This document shows positions 33,107 to 45,500 of a stretch of DNA of 64,000 bases, piece after piece. Within the stretch, counting starts at the first letter, position 1. The number at the start of each line of letters is the position of its first letter. A program made the position numbers and the translations under genes. A model generated the notes under the pieces. That model did not search any database, was not told the DNA's origin, and saw only the letters and a program-made list of their open reading frames with translations. Origin of the DNA: Isoetes taiwanensis (Eukaryota; Streptophyta; Lycopodiopsida; Isoetales; Isoetaceae); NCBI GenBank assembly GCA_021234155.1, contig JAJEKV010000052.1, positions 1,239,933 through 1,303,932 of the forward strand, written 5' to 3'.

Positions 33107-33639
33107 CTATGGCGCCGCCGGGTATCTCGCCCCGACCCCCTTTCGTCTTTTATAGTCCAACGGCGGACTCCTGTCAGCGTGGACCAATCAGAAAAATTCG
33201 CCAGCGTGTTTGCAATGCAAGGCTGATTTCTAAGCGGGGAATCTTTTCTCCCGCCGCATATCTAGCCATGGTACCTTCGACACCTTCGTTTTAATGATAT
33301 CCCACTTGAGTTGCCACAAACATTAAATGTCATCCCTTCTTTTCACACCGTCGACCATTAATATCGTCCTTCGCGCGGTGGTCACATCCGATCATTCCCT
33401 TACGTCTCGCGCCACCGATTCATTGCTTCTCCCTTTGCCGTTTGGGGACTTAGCCAAAATTTTGCCTCTCAATCACCCTTTCGCATCTGCCGCCACCTGG
33501 CACCATCAACGGTTGCTGGTTCATCATGCCCGTTCGCCAACATTTCTGCTCCCTAGAGCCTTTTCGCCTATCTGCATTTTCGTCTTCCGCTCCGCTCTCC
33601 CTTACTTAACACCGCTCTTCCTGTTCCCTTAGGCGCTCT

Positions 33640-36600
33640 CTTCGCCATGGCTGCACCTAAATTTTCGAAACACTTCAAACCCTTTGCTCAAGGGATCGGG
33701 GGCTCTTTTAGAAATCTGTGTCTTTCTTGGCGCCCACCTTCGCGTGGCGCCCTCGTTGGCGTGAAGTCGTGAAGTCGCTGAACGTAGAAGCTTTATGAAT
33801 TGTGCGCCAAATGGACCTCCCTGCACCCAATCCAGAGCAATTGAAGCAGTTCATCGCTCACATCGTCAACAGCCCAAATGGATATGCTATTGTGGTCGAT
33901 GGCACCACCATTTTGCTTACCCCGATTTACGATTCCCGAGGTATTCCGTATTCCTTTGCAAACACCTTGTTTATCTTGGGCTGCCTTACAGGATATAGAT
34001 GTCACTGAGTTTGGTGCTCCTTCTTATCAAGCAAACATGCATCGCCTCACCAATATTGCAAAGTCCCATGACACTTTTGTCAAATTTTTGTGGCGCAAGT
34101 TACTTGGGTATTCTATCAAGAACACCCACATCAATAAGCCGTTCTATAATATGGTGATCACAGCCATCCGCTCAAATCACCACATTGATTGGCCCCAGCT
34201 GTTGTTCTACCGCCTTCTTCAAGAAGTAGACCGCATTCGGGCTACCCCCTCCTCTGTCTCTGAAGTTTCAGTGGGTGGCCATCTTCAAGCCCTCATCCGT
34301 CATTATCTTCCTGTTCCTGTGTCCGTTTCAAATTCTCATGCCTCCACTCAGCAATCCCTACATTCACTTCCTCAAAATCAACAGGGGGGCACTTCACGCC
34401 CTTCTTCTTCTGGTCATGTCCAACATAACACCACGCATGTCACTGTCTCCTCTTCCTCCACAGAAACGAGGCTCTCCGGTTCTCATCATGTCTCTCAAAC
34501 GTCACAAACACGGCAACAGCAGGCCCCTCCACCTCCCCATCCTCGCCCGGCCGTATCAATACCGGCAAGATGTTCCAGCTCTTTGCTCTCAAGTTGCAAG
34601 AGTCGGGGCGGCTCTCATGAATGGAGTTCAAAGCGTCCACGGAGGCCTCGAGCGGTTACCGCGACCTTTCCGCTACCACGCCAAGTTCACACTCACGGAG
34701 ACCCGGCTTCAAGCAAAACATGAGGCTCTTTTGCAGGGCGTGAGGATCTGAAGTGCCCCAATCAAAACGATCACGCTGGCGTCAGCAGGCTCAATTGCAA
34801 ACCACCATTCAGGAACTGTTGGAGCAGGTCAAGGCACGGGAGACTCTCTTGGTTGATAAAGATAAAGACATTGCCAAGCTAGACACGCTGTATACAGAGC
34901 TTTCTCGGCATTACAACACTCCTGAAAGCCCAAGACCTTACAGCGCGTGACGCTCAAATAGCCTCCTTAGAAGCTCAGCTGTCCACGCTGACCTCTCAGC
35001 TCACGCCTCTCCAAGATCAGCTTACGGAGGCTCAGAAACAGAAAATTATCGATGACGCCGAGATTGCCACGCTTCGCCTCAATCTTCCTGGGCAATCCTC
35101 TTCCCATGCCACGCCTTCTCAGAAACGGGTCCGTGATCAGTCACGTCTTTTGTTGGAAAAGGAAAACCGGATCCGCGATCTTGAACATCAGCTGCAGCAA
35201 GCCATTCAGTCTGCTGCTGAGGCCCAGACCAAACAAGAAGGCTACGTTACCATCGCCCTCAACATGTTAGTTGACTTCCCTATTCCTTCCAGTTATCTCG
35301 ATTATGTGGTTGCCCGCCGCCACCTCTTTCTTCTGAAGTGGTATGCGGCCGATGGTCCAGTTGATGTCCACCTGCGCACTGAGGATTTTCTTCGAATCTG
35401 GCCAGACCTCTCTGTTGAAGACAAAGGTTTACTCTGCGCCCTTTTAGTCTTCGACCTCATTCACTGTGAAGATCCGGATTTGATCACCTTCCGCGTGGTT
35501 CAGCCGATGGCGTACATCTTCCATGATTTCTATCTGGCTGATACACAGGACAAATTTCGAGATGGGCCATATCAGAACTTTCAGGGTGACTCAACAGTTC
35601 AATGATTGCTCTTGGACAACAACCCATATTTGTCTGATCATGATCGGACACACGCTCTTCATCAGGAGTACATGCCTGAGCTTGCTCATCATTTACCTCT
35701 ATGGCAAGCCGAAACGCTGGAACAGGTAAGGAAGAATCTTGCGCATCCTGAGGATCTTCCATTTGCCCAAGTGTATATGCAGCACTTGGCAGGTTACAAT
35801 CAACTGAGTGCTCTTCTGGATAGCAAGACAGTCCCCACGGGTTGGGATAGCCCCCCTGTCTACTCTCAGCTCCCTGCTTCTGCTTGGGACCGGTGGTGCA
35901 AAGCTCTTGATCCCGACCTTGTCCGTGAATTCCGGGAGCAAGCTCAGCAGCCCACACCCACGGGTATGGTCCCCTCTCCATATGCTTCACTGGGAGTCCC
36001 TCCCCGCCTACGGTTCCTCACCTCAGATTGGCGTCTTCCCTTTTGGACCAAGGTCATGGATGGCCACGCTGGATGGACTCTGCCTCAGATCTCGACGGAT
36101 CTCCGGTGGGATCCCCGTTTTTGTCGGGCGGCTCAATTGGGAGGATGGTGCCACCCACGGATGACACTTCAAATTGGATCTATATTGCAAATGAGGGTGG
36201 TTGGCAAGCGCCGATGATCTTTATTCCGGCCTTGATACTTTCTTGCGAATGCGCCACCTCACCAGACCCTTCATTACACCATCAAAGGCGGCTTACGTGC
36301 TGCTCTCAAGTGCATCCGGTCAGCTCCTTAAATCGGCGGCGTCCATCTTTTCTTGCAACCCGAATGCGGCGTCGGTGCCCGGTCTCAGTGACCCGCCTAC
36401 TCATGGAGTGCCGATTCGTTTCTTCGACCGCGACACATCTTTGCCACGAAGACATGGTGCGCTCTCATTTCCTCATTGATGCAGATCCGCGCCTTGGGTT
36501 CAACACTCTGCTGCGCTTCAAATACGTCCGGGATCTCATTGGCACTTACCATAATGGTGCCCGTCCTCATTCCCGTAAAGATCACTTTCGGCTGCTGGTT

Positions 36601-36640
36601 TCCCGCCTCGAGACACTTCCTCCTTTTCTTCACTCGAGTG
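33640..36640 (+). pseudogene. Gypsy 1 additional 3' reading frames, function unknown
   Basis: A chain of sense frames follows pol. At 33802-34723 there is a segment with FVKFLWRKLLGYS and NHHIDWPQLLFYRLLQEVD, then a Ser/Gln/Pro-rich stretch. At 34753-35270 comes a coiled-coil-like region (LEKENRIRDLEHQLQQAIQS). At 35150-35605 and 35606-36217 lie folded-looking segments such as YLDYVVARRHLFLLKWYAA. Further scraps run to 36640. Frame changes occur between pieces, so an ancestral protein of about 900 residues may have been present. I see no membrane segments, so an Env-like role is not supported. The product is unknown. Confidence 0.5.
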
Positions 36641-36655
36641 CGTTTGGTGGGGGAG

Positions 36656-37246
36656 TGTTGGTCCATTTGTGCCTCACGGTGCGGGACTATTCATGCATAC
36701 GACGGACCACATCAAGTCCAAGGATCCTCAGTCAGGCACGGGTCAGTCGTCAAAGGCCCAGCAAAAGACCAAGCAGCAGACCACGCAGTCAAAGCCCGCG
36801 TCTGGTATCAAGAGGCGGCGCTGACAAGTGAATGACCTTTCACCGCCTCGCGTTGCGTCAGGCGTGATTCGGCACTTCAAGAGGCACCCGCAAGCATTCC
36901 GCAAATCGGGCCTCCTTCCAGGAGTCGGCACCGAAATCAGTCAGAGTGTCTATATTGGGCCAAAGGCCATTGTACTATATATATGAGTAGAGCTAGAGCT
37001 CTAGTTTTTAGATGAGTTTTGAGTCTTGTCTCATTTCTGTTTTCTCTCAATTGCGAGAGCTCATGTATCTTCATTGACATCAAGGAAGCTTATTATTGTG
37101 ATCTCATTGTTTTTTTTGTTTTCTTTTCCCTTTCCTTTGTTTTTCTTGCAAATCCCGCGTGACATAGTCCCCGGAGTCTCCTGTTAGATCCAAGGGTCCT
37201 CACAGAGGGCTGTCTTGCAGGAGTTCCCGAACCCAGACCCCAAACA
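36656..37246 (+). repeat. 3' LTR of Gypsy element 1
   Basis: The LTR is 591 bp, beginning TGTTGGTCC after the polypurine tract ggtgggggag and ending CCCCAAACA, followed by target duplication ATTCC (37247-37251). Confidence 0.92.
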
Positions 37247-38304
37247 ATTCCAATAGCTGGGGTTCCTTGAGATCTGTAGAATGTAGTGTATAGGTTGTAA
37301 GAGACATGCTTAGGACGATTGTAGCTGACAAGCCAGCCATTCAATAGCAGTATCGGAGTCCACCAAGGATGCCCTCTCTCTCCTACATTGTTTGGACTGT
37401 ACATTCATCAATTCAAGAGTTGGCTAGCTGAAAATGGGGGGGGACCGAGCTCACCTCCTACACTAGATTACCAGGCAGTTGATATATGATGATGATGCAA
37501 CCTTGACAAGACTAAGCTGGTCCTCATATCATCCTCACGTCAGCCAAGAGCCCCCTCCTTCAGTTACTGGAGGTAAAATGTAGAAATGGCATCCACCTAC
37601 AAGTATTTGGAAGTGGAGTTCCCCTCTACTATACTGGGACGCGTCCATCCATCTACGAGTGATAAGGGGCTGGAAGGCGCTATATGCAATGCAAAACAAT
37701 AGCCATAGAGCAGAGTTATTTGATTGGGCCCATCAATCACACATGTTCAGAGTCTTGGTGGAGGCCTGTCCTTTTATGTGGGGTCGAGGTCTGAGGCCCC
37801 GTGGTGTCCTCACTACCAGGAATGACTTGGAGCAAGTGCAAAAAGCCTTCTTGGCTCGGGCACTGGGGGTGAAATCCATGGTCCCATATCAAATCTTGTT
37901 AGAGGAGGCAGGTTTTTTACCCCTTCAAAGGGCGACCCTTGATCGATACATCGTCTCTTTTCGGAAGGTGGTCACTATGGACGATGCTCATCTCCCTAGC
38001 CTAGCTTATATTGTAGCAATGGGGCCATAGCATGTCTCAAGGCATGTTGGAAGGAAAAGCGAGCTTAGTGGCTCGCCAGATAGAATGTGTGCAGGAGCAC
38101 ATATACGTACAGGTATAAATAGACGAAGATCGCCACGTCTTGAGGCAGTACCTTGATGCTTGCTTCTTGAGCAAGCTCTAGGATGCCAGCACTTTTGAAC
38201 AGGTCAAGGCAGCACATTACCAGTGCCACATAAATTTCATAGTGGAATGGGGCCTGCAATGCTAGCTTCGTATCCATCTGGCTACAAAATGTGCAGACTC
38301 ATTG
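37247..38304 (+). mobile_element. LINE fragment A2 (reverse transcriptase, middle part)
   Basis: Sequence continues LINE A after Gypsy 1: GVHQGCPLSPTLFGLYIHQF (the usual G..QG.PLSP.LF block), a YDDDATL active-site-like segment near 37480, then NDLEQVQKAFLARALGVKS and HLPSLAYIVAMGP. From 37740 it aligns with LINE B. Stops and frame changes are frequent. It ends at the Gypsy 2 insertion. Confidence 0.85.
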
Positions 38305-39644
38305 TGTGACGTTCCAGCACAATATACGTTATAAATGTGTATATTATACTATTGCGTCATGGAACCCTCAAAGAAAAGCCTTTTCAGATTCCATCTGCAA
38401 GACGTCAGGTTAGGATAGCGCCTGGGTCATTTTTGCCTGAACATCATTCTTAAATCCTTCGACGATCAGTGATCATCTCAGGGGGATGGACGGCATTAGA
38501 GAAATGGGAGCCAACCAAGGTTCGGGTGAGTGATTGATTTGATAGGCAAATCCAGATTCTCGACTGGCATTCTGCCAGTTTTGTATCCATTCTTAGCTAT
38601 AGGTGATCTCTAGAGCCTAAGAGAACCCTGAGCCCCATTGACAAAGGAACCTAACCATGTATGTTTAGTAGGCAGATTAGATCTATTTTGATAGTTTAGT
38701 TCATTGATGTTGATGGATTATCTCTATGCCCATCTCTTGTGTATTAGGAAGGGGTATAGAGACCCCGAGCCCCAGTAGATGATGATTCTAGATGCCTCAT
38801 TAATTTCCAATTAATTCGACCTATGTATAAGAGCCCCCTGGCTGTGGGTGGCGGAGCACGATCGGCTAACAGGGAAGACTTGTTCCAGTTACAGTTGATC
38901 CCTGTAGTGTGTAAAGCCTACCGGGGATCACTATGGATTAGGCCTAATAAATGTGGGCAAGGTATGGGCTCGACATCTCTTGGGTGATGCATTGCCTTTA
39001 ATGGGGTTGAAGTCGTAGATGAGCAATGGCTCTTTAACGCATCTGTAACTGGCATATATCTTCTGGAGGAGAGTAGTCTCTTCCTACTTCATCGAGATTG
39101 GGGAGATGCAACCCAGGAATAGCCCCTTTGGCTATGCACCCGACAGGCTATGGTCAAGCTCCAAGACTCTTCAGCCTATCTGCAAAGTATGCATAGAAGG
39201 GGCGGATGGAGTGGACTACCCTTTTACCATGTTTTTATGCCAGCCAACTTCATTGCCATGAACTCTCTCTGTATTGACCTCTGGAGATCCCAAGCCGTCA
39301 ATCCATCCCTATGAGTCTGAGCCTGGGTAGGATTTTGCCCTTTTGATGTTGTTGATGTTGTATATGTTGTACTGATCTTGTTATAGTGAGTCACCCTTCA
39401 AGGTGATTGTGTTTTATGTGACGCTATATGCTTATGTTTTTATACGCTTCTGCAGCTAGGTCGATCCCAAGGGAGACGGGATGAATGACATGTCTATTCC
39501 TCCCCCTCGAACACTTGCTCAGTGCTCACCATCAAGAGTCTGACGATAGGTAGAGGGCCTTGTGTCAGCGAGATTACGCTGACAAGGAGGATGAACTCCA
39601 GTTCTATATGTTCGGGACATCATATACGCGCAGGGGACGTCACA
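38305..39644 (+). repeat. 5' LTR of Gypsy element 2
   Basis: The LTR is 1340 bp, beginning TGTGACGTTCC and ending GACGTCACA. It is shorter than the 3' copy (1488 bp), mainly through loss of about 130 bp near its start. An inverted repeat (aatatac...gtatatt) lies about 16 bp inside the start. Confidence 0.9.
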
Positions 39645-39653
39645 ATGGTTGAA

Positions 39654-39666
39654 TGGTATTAGAGCC
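39654..39666 (+). other. Primer-binding site of Gypsy 2
   Basis: TGGTATTAGAGCC differs by one base from the usual complement of initiator tRNA-Met (TGGTATCAGAGCC). It lies 9 bp after the LTR. Confidence 0.75.
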
Positions 39667-40329
39667 ATGATCTTGGTCGACCAAGATCGAGTAGTGGCCA
39701 TACCCTTGTAGTGACTAACTAGCCTAGATACTCAGTCTTGGAAATAAAAGCCCAAGCAAGAACCTCGAGCATTGGGAATTTTTTTTTTCCATGGGTAGAG
39801 CTAGCAGCTAGATAGAAGTAGGGTAATGAGCAAACATGTAAAAGACCTTGTAGGTTAAAGAAAGTATTCTTAGGAAAAATTCTAGGTGTATTTGGCCTGA
39901 CCACTCACACCATGCACAAATCATATGTTAGGTTGCAACTTAATCCCCTGTGGCGCATGCTATGAGTGGTCCATCTAATTTGACCATGGATCTAGGTCAT
40001 ACATGCTCCAAAATGGAAAATAAAAGATGGATTCCTGCTTAAAATGATAAAATAAGATGGAAAACATGTTAGATCCCAACCTCCCCGGTGGCACATGCTG
40101 TGAGTGGTCCAGTAATAATTTCTCTGAAGGAACATAAGGTATAGAACCACCAGACATAAGTTTCACTAAAAGATAGGTAATTCCATTTTTTTCATGCCAA
40201 GCCCTAAATTTTTCCAATGCTATAAATAAGAAACCAATGTCTCATTTTTTTAGGGTTTGCTTTGTTTTATCCTGCTCAGCCTCTTCGCTGCTTCCTAGGT
40301 GCCTTTGAGGCGATCATCGATTCGTCAAA

Positions 40330-43300
40330 TATGGGTCGCACAAAGCAAACGACCAAGAAGTTGACAAAAGCAGAAAGAGCGAGCGCCCAAGCACATGCCA
40401 TGCAATAGAAGTCGGGAAATGCCGAAAGGGAGAGAATGGCCGAGGAGCAGGCAGAGGGCACAGAGGAGGAGATGCAACCAGGAACAGCGCAAATAGATGA
40501 CTAGACGGAAACACTAAAGGTCAAGAAGAAACGTACTCCAGAAGAGAAGGAAGCCCGACATCTTCGACTTGAAAAGAGAAAAAAGAAGGCTCTAAAGAAA
40601 AGGAAAAGGACATGCCGAGCTAAGAGGCGTGAAGAAGAAGAGCAGTGAAGGGAGCGGAGAACGAAGAACATGGAGGACAGAGATCCGAAGGGCAAAGAGC
40701 TGCAACAACAAGAACCATCAAAGAAGAAGAAGAAAAGACCTATAGGTATCGTCATAAACGAGAGGCCAGAAGGAGACGTCCCACCGTCATCATCTGACAA
40801 CGACTTGGAATATGCCTATCACCTACTAAATGAGCTCATGAAACAAGCGGAATCTTCTCGGGCAAAGGATCAGCCCTTGCCAGAATCATCAGGACACCAC
40901 GAAGGCGAGGGAGAGGACACAAAAACTCCAACTCCCGTCGAACCACCCGAGCTCCCACCCTACTCTAAATAAATAGTACCAGACCGTAAGAAACCGACAG
41001 GTCGAACCAGACAGTGGTAGAAGAACCTTCTATCTAGCCACTCAATGTTGAGCCCCAGCAGCAGATGACCAACTATTTTGGAATACGAGCACTCTCGGGA
41101 ACAACTGACAGAGGCCAGGGAGGACTCAAATGAAGACATTGAGGACTAGATTGAAGTGGATCCAGAACAAGAACTCCAAGAAGCAGAGGAGGAAGTAAAC
41201 CAATTCGAGGCAGATCGGTGAATGCCTCGAGTAGCTCAACCAATGGAGATGGGCATTACAAGCCTAGCTCCAATCATCCTTGAAGGGCAGGAGTACCTAA
41301 TCCTGAACGACATCAAGAACCTGGTCAAGTGTAGAGAATGGGGATACCAAGTTGACGAGCTCCTTTATCTTCTTCGACAACAATAGGAGCTGGATGATTT
41401 TATTGATTAGGAGGTGCACGATTTTGCTCTCGAAATCAGAGAAGCAAAAACTTACATGGGGCATACAATCTCGACATCGAAGCCTATGGCAAAGTCAAGG
41501 AGATGATGTTTGCCAAACAGCTCCCATCGGAGGAAGAGTTTATAGCTCCTCAAGAGCGAATGGGTATTAGGGGCAAGACCACAAGGGTGCTTGAACTTAG
41601 CTCCTCCTCAGCAGCACCGACAACTACATTTCAAGGAAGTGCGACGAATCTCACTAGCCTTGGATCTCTCTTCTAGGATCATGGAGAGATGATAACAATA
41701 CACCTTGACGATTACTCGTCAACGCACCGAAGCACCCCAGGAGCATGAGGCGACCACCATCCAGGAGGAGCGCTCAAGTATTGTCTTAGCCGACAACATG
41801 GAACATGTCATCTTGGTGAAGCAGACAATAGCATTAAGTATATTTGACTTCGTAGTCCCTCACCTTCGATAAGGCAGGTTAGCAGTTACAGCATTCCACA
41901 CATCTAATAGAAGGGTGGAAGAGCTAGTTTCGGCCATCCGAGGGAGGTCATCTAGAGACATCCGCAGAAACTTGGGACATATAGTTAGGACAGCCCAAGT
42001 GAAGAAATTATTGGAACATAACCCGTCCTATCGATGAAGCATTATGTCGACCATCATAACCATATATCGGATATATATTAATAAAATAATGTATCTTTCG
42101 TTTTGCATTACAATGTTCTTTGATAATTTTGTTATAACAACCATATCATCCAACAATTAATGCAATAACAAAAAAGCTCATGAGAGGTGGGTATAATGTA
42201 ATGTGTGCAGCCAGAATAGCCAGGACTGCCGAACATAACCGTCAATACCGAGACGATTAGACACCACCTCGGCAGTTCCAACCTCAAAACATCTTCAAAG
42301 AATACGAGATGCCGACTCCCGAGGAGGAACTATACCAAATGAGGTCCAACATCCAAGAAATAAAGGCACTTTTAGCAAAGAGGGCATCGAACATGCCGGA
42401 CCAGAATGTTCAGTTGCCTTCAACACTGCCTCAAGCTAAGGACAAGGGAAAGAGGAGGAGCCGAAGAAGGAGATCTCCAAGTTCAGACCCCAACAGGACT
42501 GCCCCGGGGGGGGAGAGGGGTCAGAACAGGGACAGAGCCGCAAATGGAGCAGATTATAAAAAGAAAGTAGATTCAGCCCTCATTAACATATGGAAAGCTT
42601 GAAAGCTGGAACAATTTTCGGGCAGTAGAAGGTTCGAGATGTAAGCCAAGGTATGGCTGGACGAAATGAGGGAGTATAGTAATGCCTATGGAATGAAGGA
42701 TAAAGACAAAGGCAAAGTAGCTACAAGCAACCTCAAAGGAGCAGCTAGAATATGGTGGAAGGGCTATGCCAAAGCCCACGGCTTAAGCCGAGATAGCTGC
42801 AGGTTCAAGAAGTTCACAAAGTATTTAAGCGCCACTATGTTCCTCGGGAACATAAATGCCACATGATGCAGTAGTTTTACAGACTAGAATAGGGCAACAA
42901 GTCGGTGCAGAAGTACACCAAAGAATTCATGAGGCTAAAGCTCTATGTGCCGAAGCTAACTGAAAGACAGGCTAGGGTCTCAATGATGAAATAAGAAAAC
43001 TTGTCAGAGCCACCAACCCACGGTCGGTGCCAGAAGCGAAGTCCAAAGCAATTATTTTGCAAGGAACAGGACCCCAAGATAGTGGACCAAAGCCGTATAT
43101 ATATGACAAGGGAAAGAACTCGAGAGGGTATAGTCCTAGAGCAGCCAGCCCAGCACCAGCAAAAAGCACTTATAATGCCAATTATGGGAAGCAATAGGAT
43201 AAGAAGTAGGTGACCTTCAAGGACAAAGAACAAGGAGGAGGTTCTAACTACTCCAAGGCAGTCAAACAGTTCCTCAATTCAATCCCAAAAGAAGAAACGA

Positions 43301-43364
43301 CAAGAATGCATTGAAGCAGTTATGCTTCCGATGTTTCCAAATCGGGCACAGAATACATAGTTGC
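40330..43364 (+). pseudogene. Gypsy 2 gag region, many stops
   Basis: The region starts with MGRTKQTTKKLTKAE and a very charged Lys/Glu-rich stretch (40330-40975). It continues with acidic text (41080-41230), a Lys/Arg-rich linker (42309-42600) and a capsid-like piece KGAARIWWKGYAKAHGLS (42736-42789). It ends with the CCHC knuckle CFRCFQIGHRIHSC (43323-43364). Several stops stand where Trp, Gln or Arg would be expected, as in transition decay of methylated DNA. Confidence 0.7.
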
Positions 43365-43489
43365 CCCTTTGTGATGAACGCGGCCCTTGTAGAGTTGAGA
43401 GGATGGGAAACCCTGCCAGAAGAGGGTGAGGAAGAGGCCCGCGATTATATCCATAGTGAGTGTCACATTCTTGCTGCCATAGATACAAA

Positions 43490-43869
43490 AAATGCAGAAA
43501 GTCAGTATCAGGTGATATCCACTATTGGTAAAATAACGGCCAAATCTTTCATAGTCCTTATAGACATAGGAAGCACCCATAACTTCGCCTCGCCAAGAAT
43601 GGCAGAATTGCTTAAGCTTAAGACTCTAAAATAAAAAACCCAAACCTGTAGTGTTAGCAAGTGGAGCTTTCAGATATACAGCAGGCACGAGGGTGAACTT
43701 CAACATAGACTTGCCAGGGGTCAATGTGGAAATGGGAGCCAAAGTAATAAATATAGGGAAGTATAACCTCATCATTGGTATGGAATACCTCATTCCGGCA
43801 AAAACAGTGATCCATTGTGCGGAACCGAAAGTGGCTTTGACCGTGCCAAATGGAAAGATCATTGAATAG
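43490..43869 (+). pseudogene. Gypsy 2 protease
   Basis: The text contains FIVLIDIGSTHNFASPRMAE; the active site should read D(S/T)G and here reads DIG. The frame breaks at 43634 and continues from 43651 with VNFNIDLPGVNVEMGAKV and MEYLIPAKTVIHC, the typical following part. Confidence 0.75.
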
Positions 43870-44099
43870 TAGGTAATGGGATCAGACCAATAATACAATG
43901 CATGTCTAGTAAGAAATTACTTAAATGCATCAAGAGATAAGAGGTAGCATACATCTTCAAATTGGAACTTTCAGAGGAAGAGGCACCAGAGGATAAGGAA
44001 GATAAAATCTTGAGCAAGCTACCCAAGCAAGTAGCGAAACTAATAAAAGAATTTCATGACCTATTCCCTAATGAAATCACGGAACTACCTCCTTATAAA

Positions 44100-44925
44100 G
44101 GCGTGGAATCTAAATAGCATTGGAGCCTGGTACAAAGCCCACAAGTAAGGCACCGTATAGAATGATGAGCCATGAAATAACGGAGTTGAAGAAACATTTG
44201 TAGAAGCTACTGGACACAAGGGTCATAAGACCTAGACTCTCTCCATTCAGAGCACCAAGCTTATTCCTCAAAAAGAAGGATAGAAGCTTGAGAATATGCA
44301 TTGACTATTGTCAATTAAATCAGCACACCGTCAAGAATAAGTATGCCTTACACAGAGCATATGATTTAATGGATCAACTCCAAGGTGCTAAAGTTTTCTC
44401 CAAAATAGATTTGAGATGGGGGTATCACCAAATCAGAATCAAGAGAGAAGACATCTACAAAATGGCATTCATGATGAGATATGGCCACTATGAGTTCACG
44501 ATAATGCCATTCGGACTGTCCAATGCCCCAGCTACCTTCATGAGACTCATGAACGATATATTTCGTGAGTTCTTAGATACCTTTGTCATTGCATTCTTCG
44601 ATGACATATTGATATACAGTAAGACCCTGGAAGAGCACGTCCAACATTAAGAAGGGTATTAGAAAAGCTGAGGAGGCATCAACTCTACGCGAAGCTGTCT
44701 AAATGCCACTTCACCACAGAAAAAGTAGAGTACTTGGGACATGTCATATCAGCCGAGGAGATCTCCATGGACCCCGCAAAAATTCAAGCAGTCATTGAAT
44801 GGCCAGCGCCAAAGAATGTCCACGAGCTGAGAAGCTTTCTGGGGTTAGTAGGATATTACTGAAAATTCGTGAAGAATTTTGCTAAGGTAGCAACGCCACT
44901 GCCAGACCTTACCCCAGATACGTGA
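44100..44925 (+). pseudogene. Gypsy 2 reverse transcriptase
   Basis: The main frame 44288-44650 contains [53 protein letters not shown] and the catalytic FFDDILIYS. After a 1-nt break come KCHFTTEKVEYLGHVIS and LRSFLGLVGYY, then a stop where Arg or Lys is expected. RNase H is missing: the text leads straight to an integrase C-terminus. Confidence 0.88.
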
Positions 44926-45057
44926 CACAATCCAGTGTCCAGATTAGAAGTTTCTCAATACATGCTAGCCGACATTCAACAGTTAGTTGAAGAAGTCTGA
45001 GGATATCTTCTAGCCGCAAGAAGTCGGTAGAAGAGCATAGAGAACACGCACAGAACA

Positions 45058-45500
45058 GTGAGAGAGTTCCAAGTAGGGGACAATATTTGGCTAAAGATAA
45101 AGGCCAAACAAGTGAAGCTCTACATCGACAACTGCAAGAAGCTTGCTCTAAGGTGGGCTGGACCATTTAAGGTATCCAAAAGAATAGGTAACCAATCCTA
45201 CAAATTGGACTTACTAGCACACTTAAAAATTCATAAGCTTTTCCACGTGAGTCTTCTAAAGAGACACACTCCTAATCCAGAGGAAGTACTGGAGACAAAG
45301 GTTTACTGGAAATGATCGATGAACAACTTGAGATTGTTCTGGAAGTTCTTCTTGACCGATCCTTTAAGAAGACAAGAAGATCACAATTTCTCCAGTACTT
45401 AGTCAAATGGATGCACTTACTTGCGGAAGACGCTTCGTGGGTACTCCAATCAGATCTTGAGAAGTAGTACTCACAATTCATGAAGCAACGCAAGGATTGA
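45058..45500 (+). pseudogene. Gypsy 2 integrase C-terminus and chromodomain
   Basis: The frame at 45058 holds FQVGDNIWLKIK, RWAGPFKVSKRIG and HKLFHVSLLKRH, the GPY/F module. In another frame at about 45315-45470 follows FLQYLVKWMHLLAEDASWV, a chromodomain (usual form YLVKWKG...E.TWE). Chromodomains direct integration to heterochromatin marks in chromoviruses. A frame change separates the two. Confidence 0.85.

Larger units (their letters stand above)
25283..37246 (+). mobile_element. Ty3/Gypsy retrotransposon, Tat/Athila-like, with LINE insertion
   Basis: The 11,964-bp element is bounded by 591-bp LTRs and a perfect 5-bp target duplication ATTCC (25278-25282 and 37247-37251). It is inserted in a LINE reverse transcriptase gene. 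Domain order is gag with CCHC knuckle, protease, reverse transcriptase, integrase: the Gypsy order. The protease IDGGSAVNLI and the RDHFPLPF and MDGFSGYNQI motifs of the reverse transcriptase are typical of the plant Tat/Athila group. A polypurine tract (ggtgggggag) precedes the 3' LTR. About 4.3 kb between pol and the 3' LTR holds extra frames. Most frames are broken by indels. A 5'-truncated LINE sits between protease and reverse transcriptase. I cannot assign the primer-binding site securely; text after the LTR (tggctgccgggtctg) only partly resembles a tRNA-Asp site. Confidence 0.93.

Noticed and set aside
40501-40800. 99-residue minus-strand Ser/Phe-rich frame
   Set aside because: It is the antisense of the Lys/Glu-rich gag region; low complexity.
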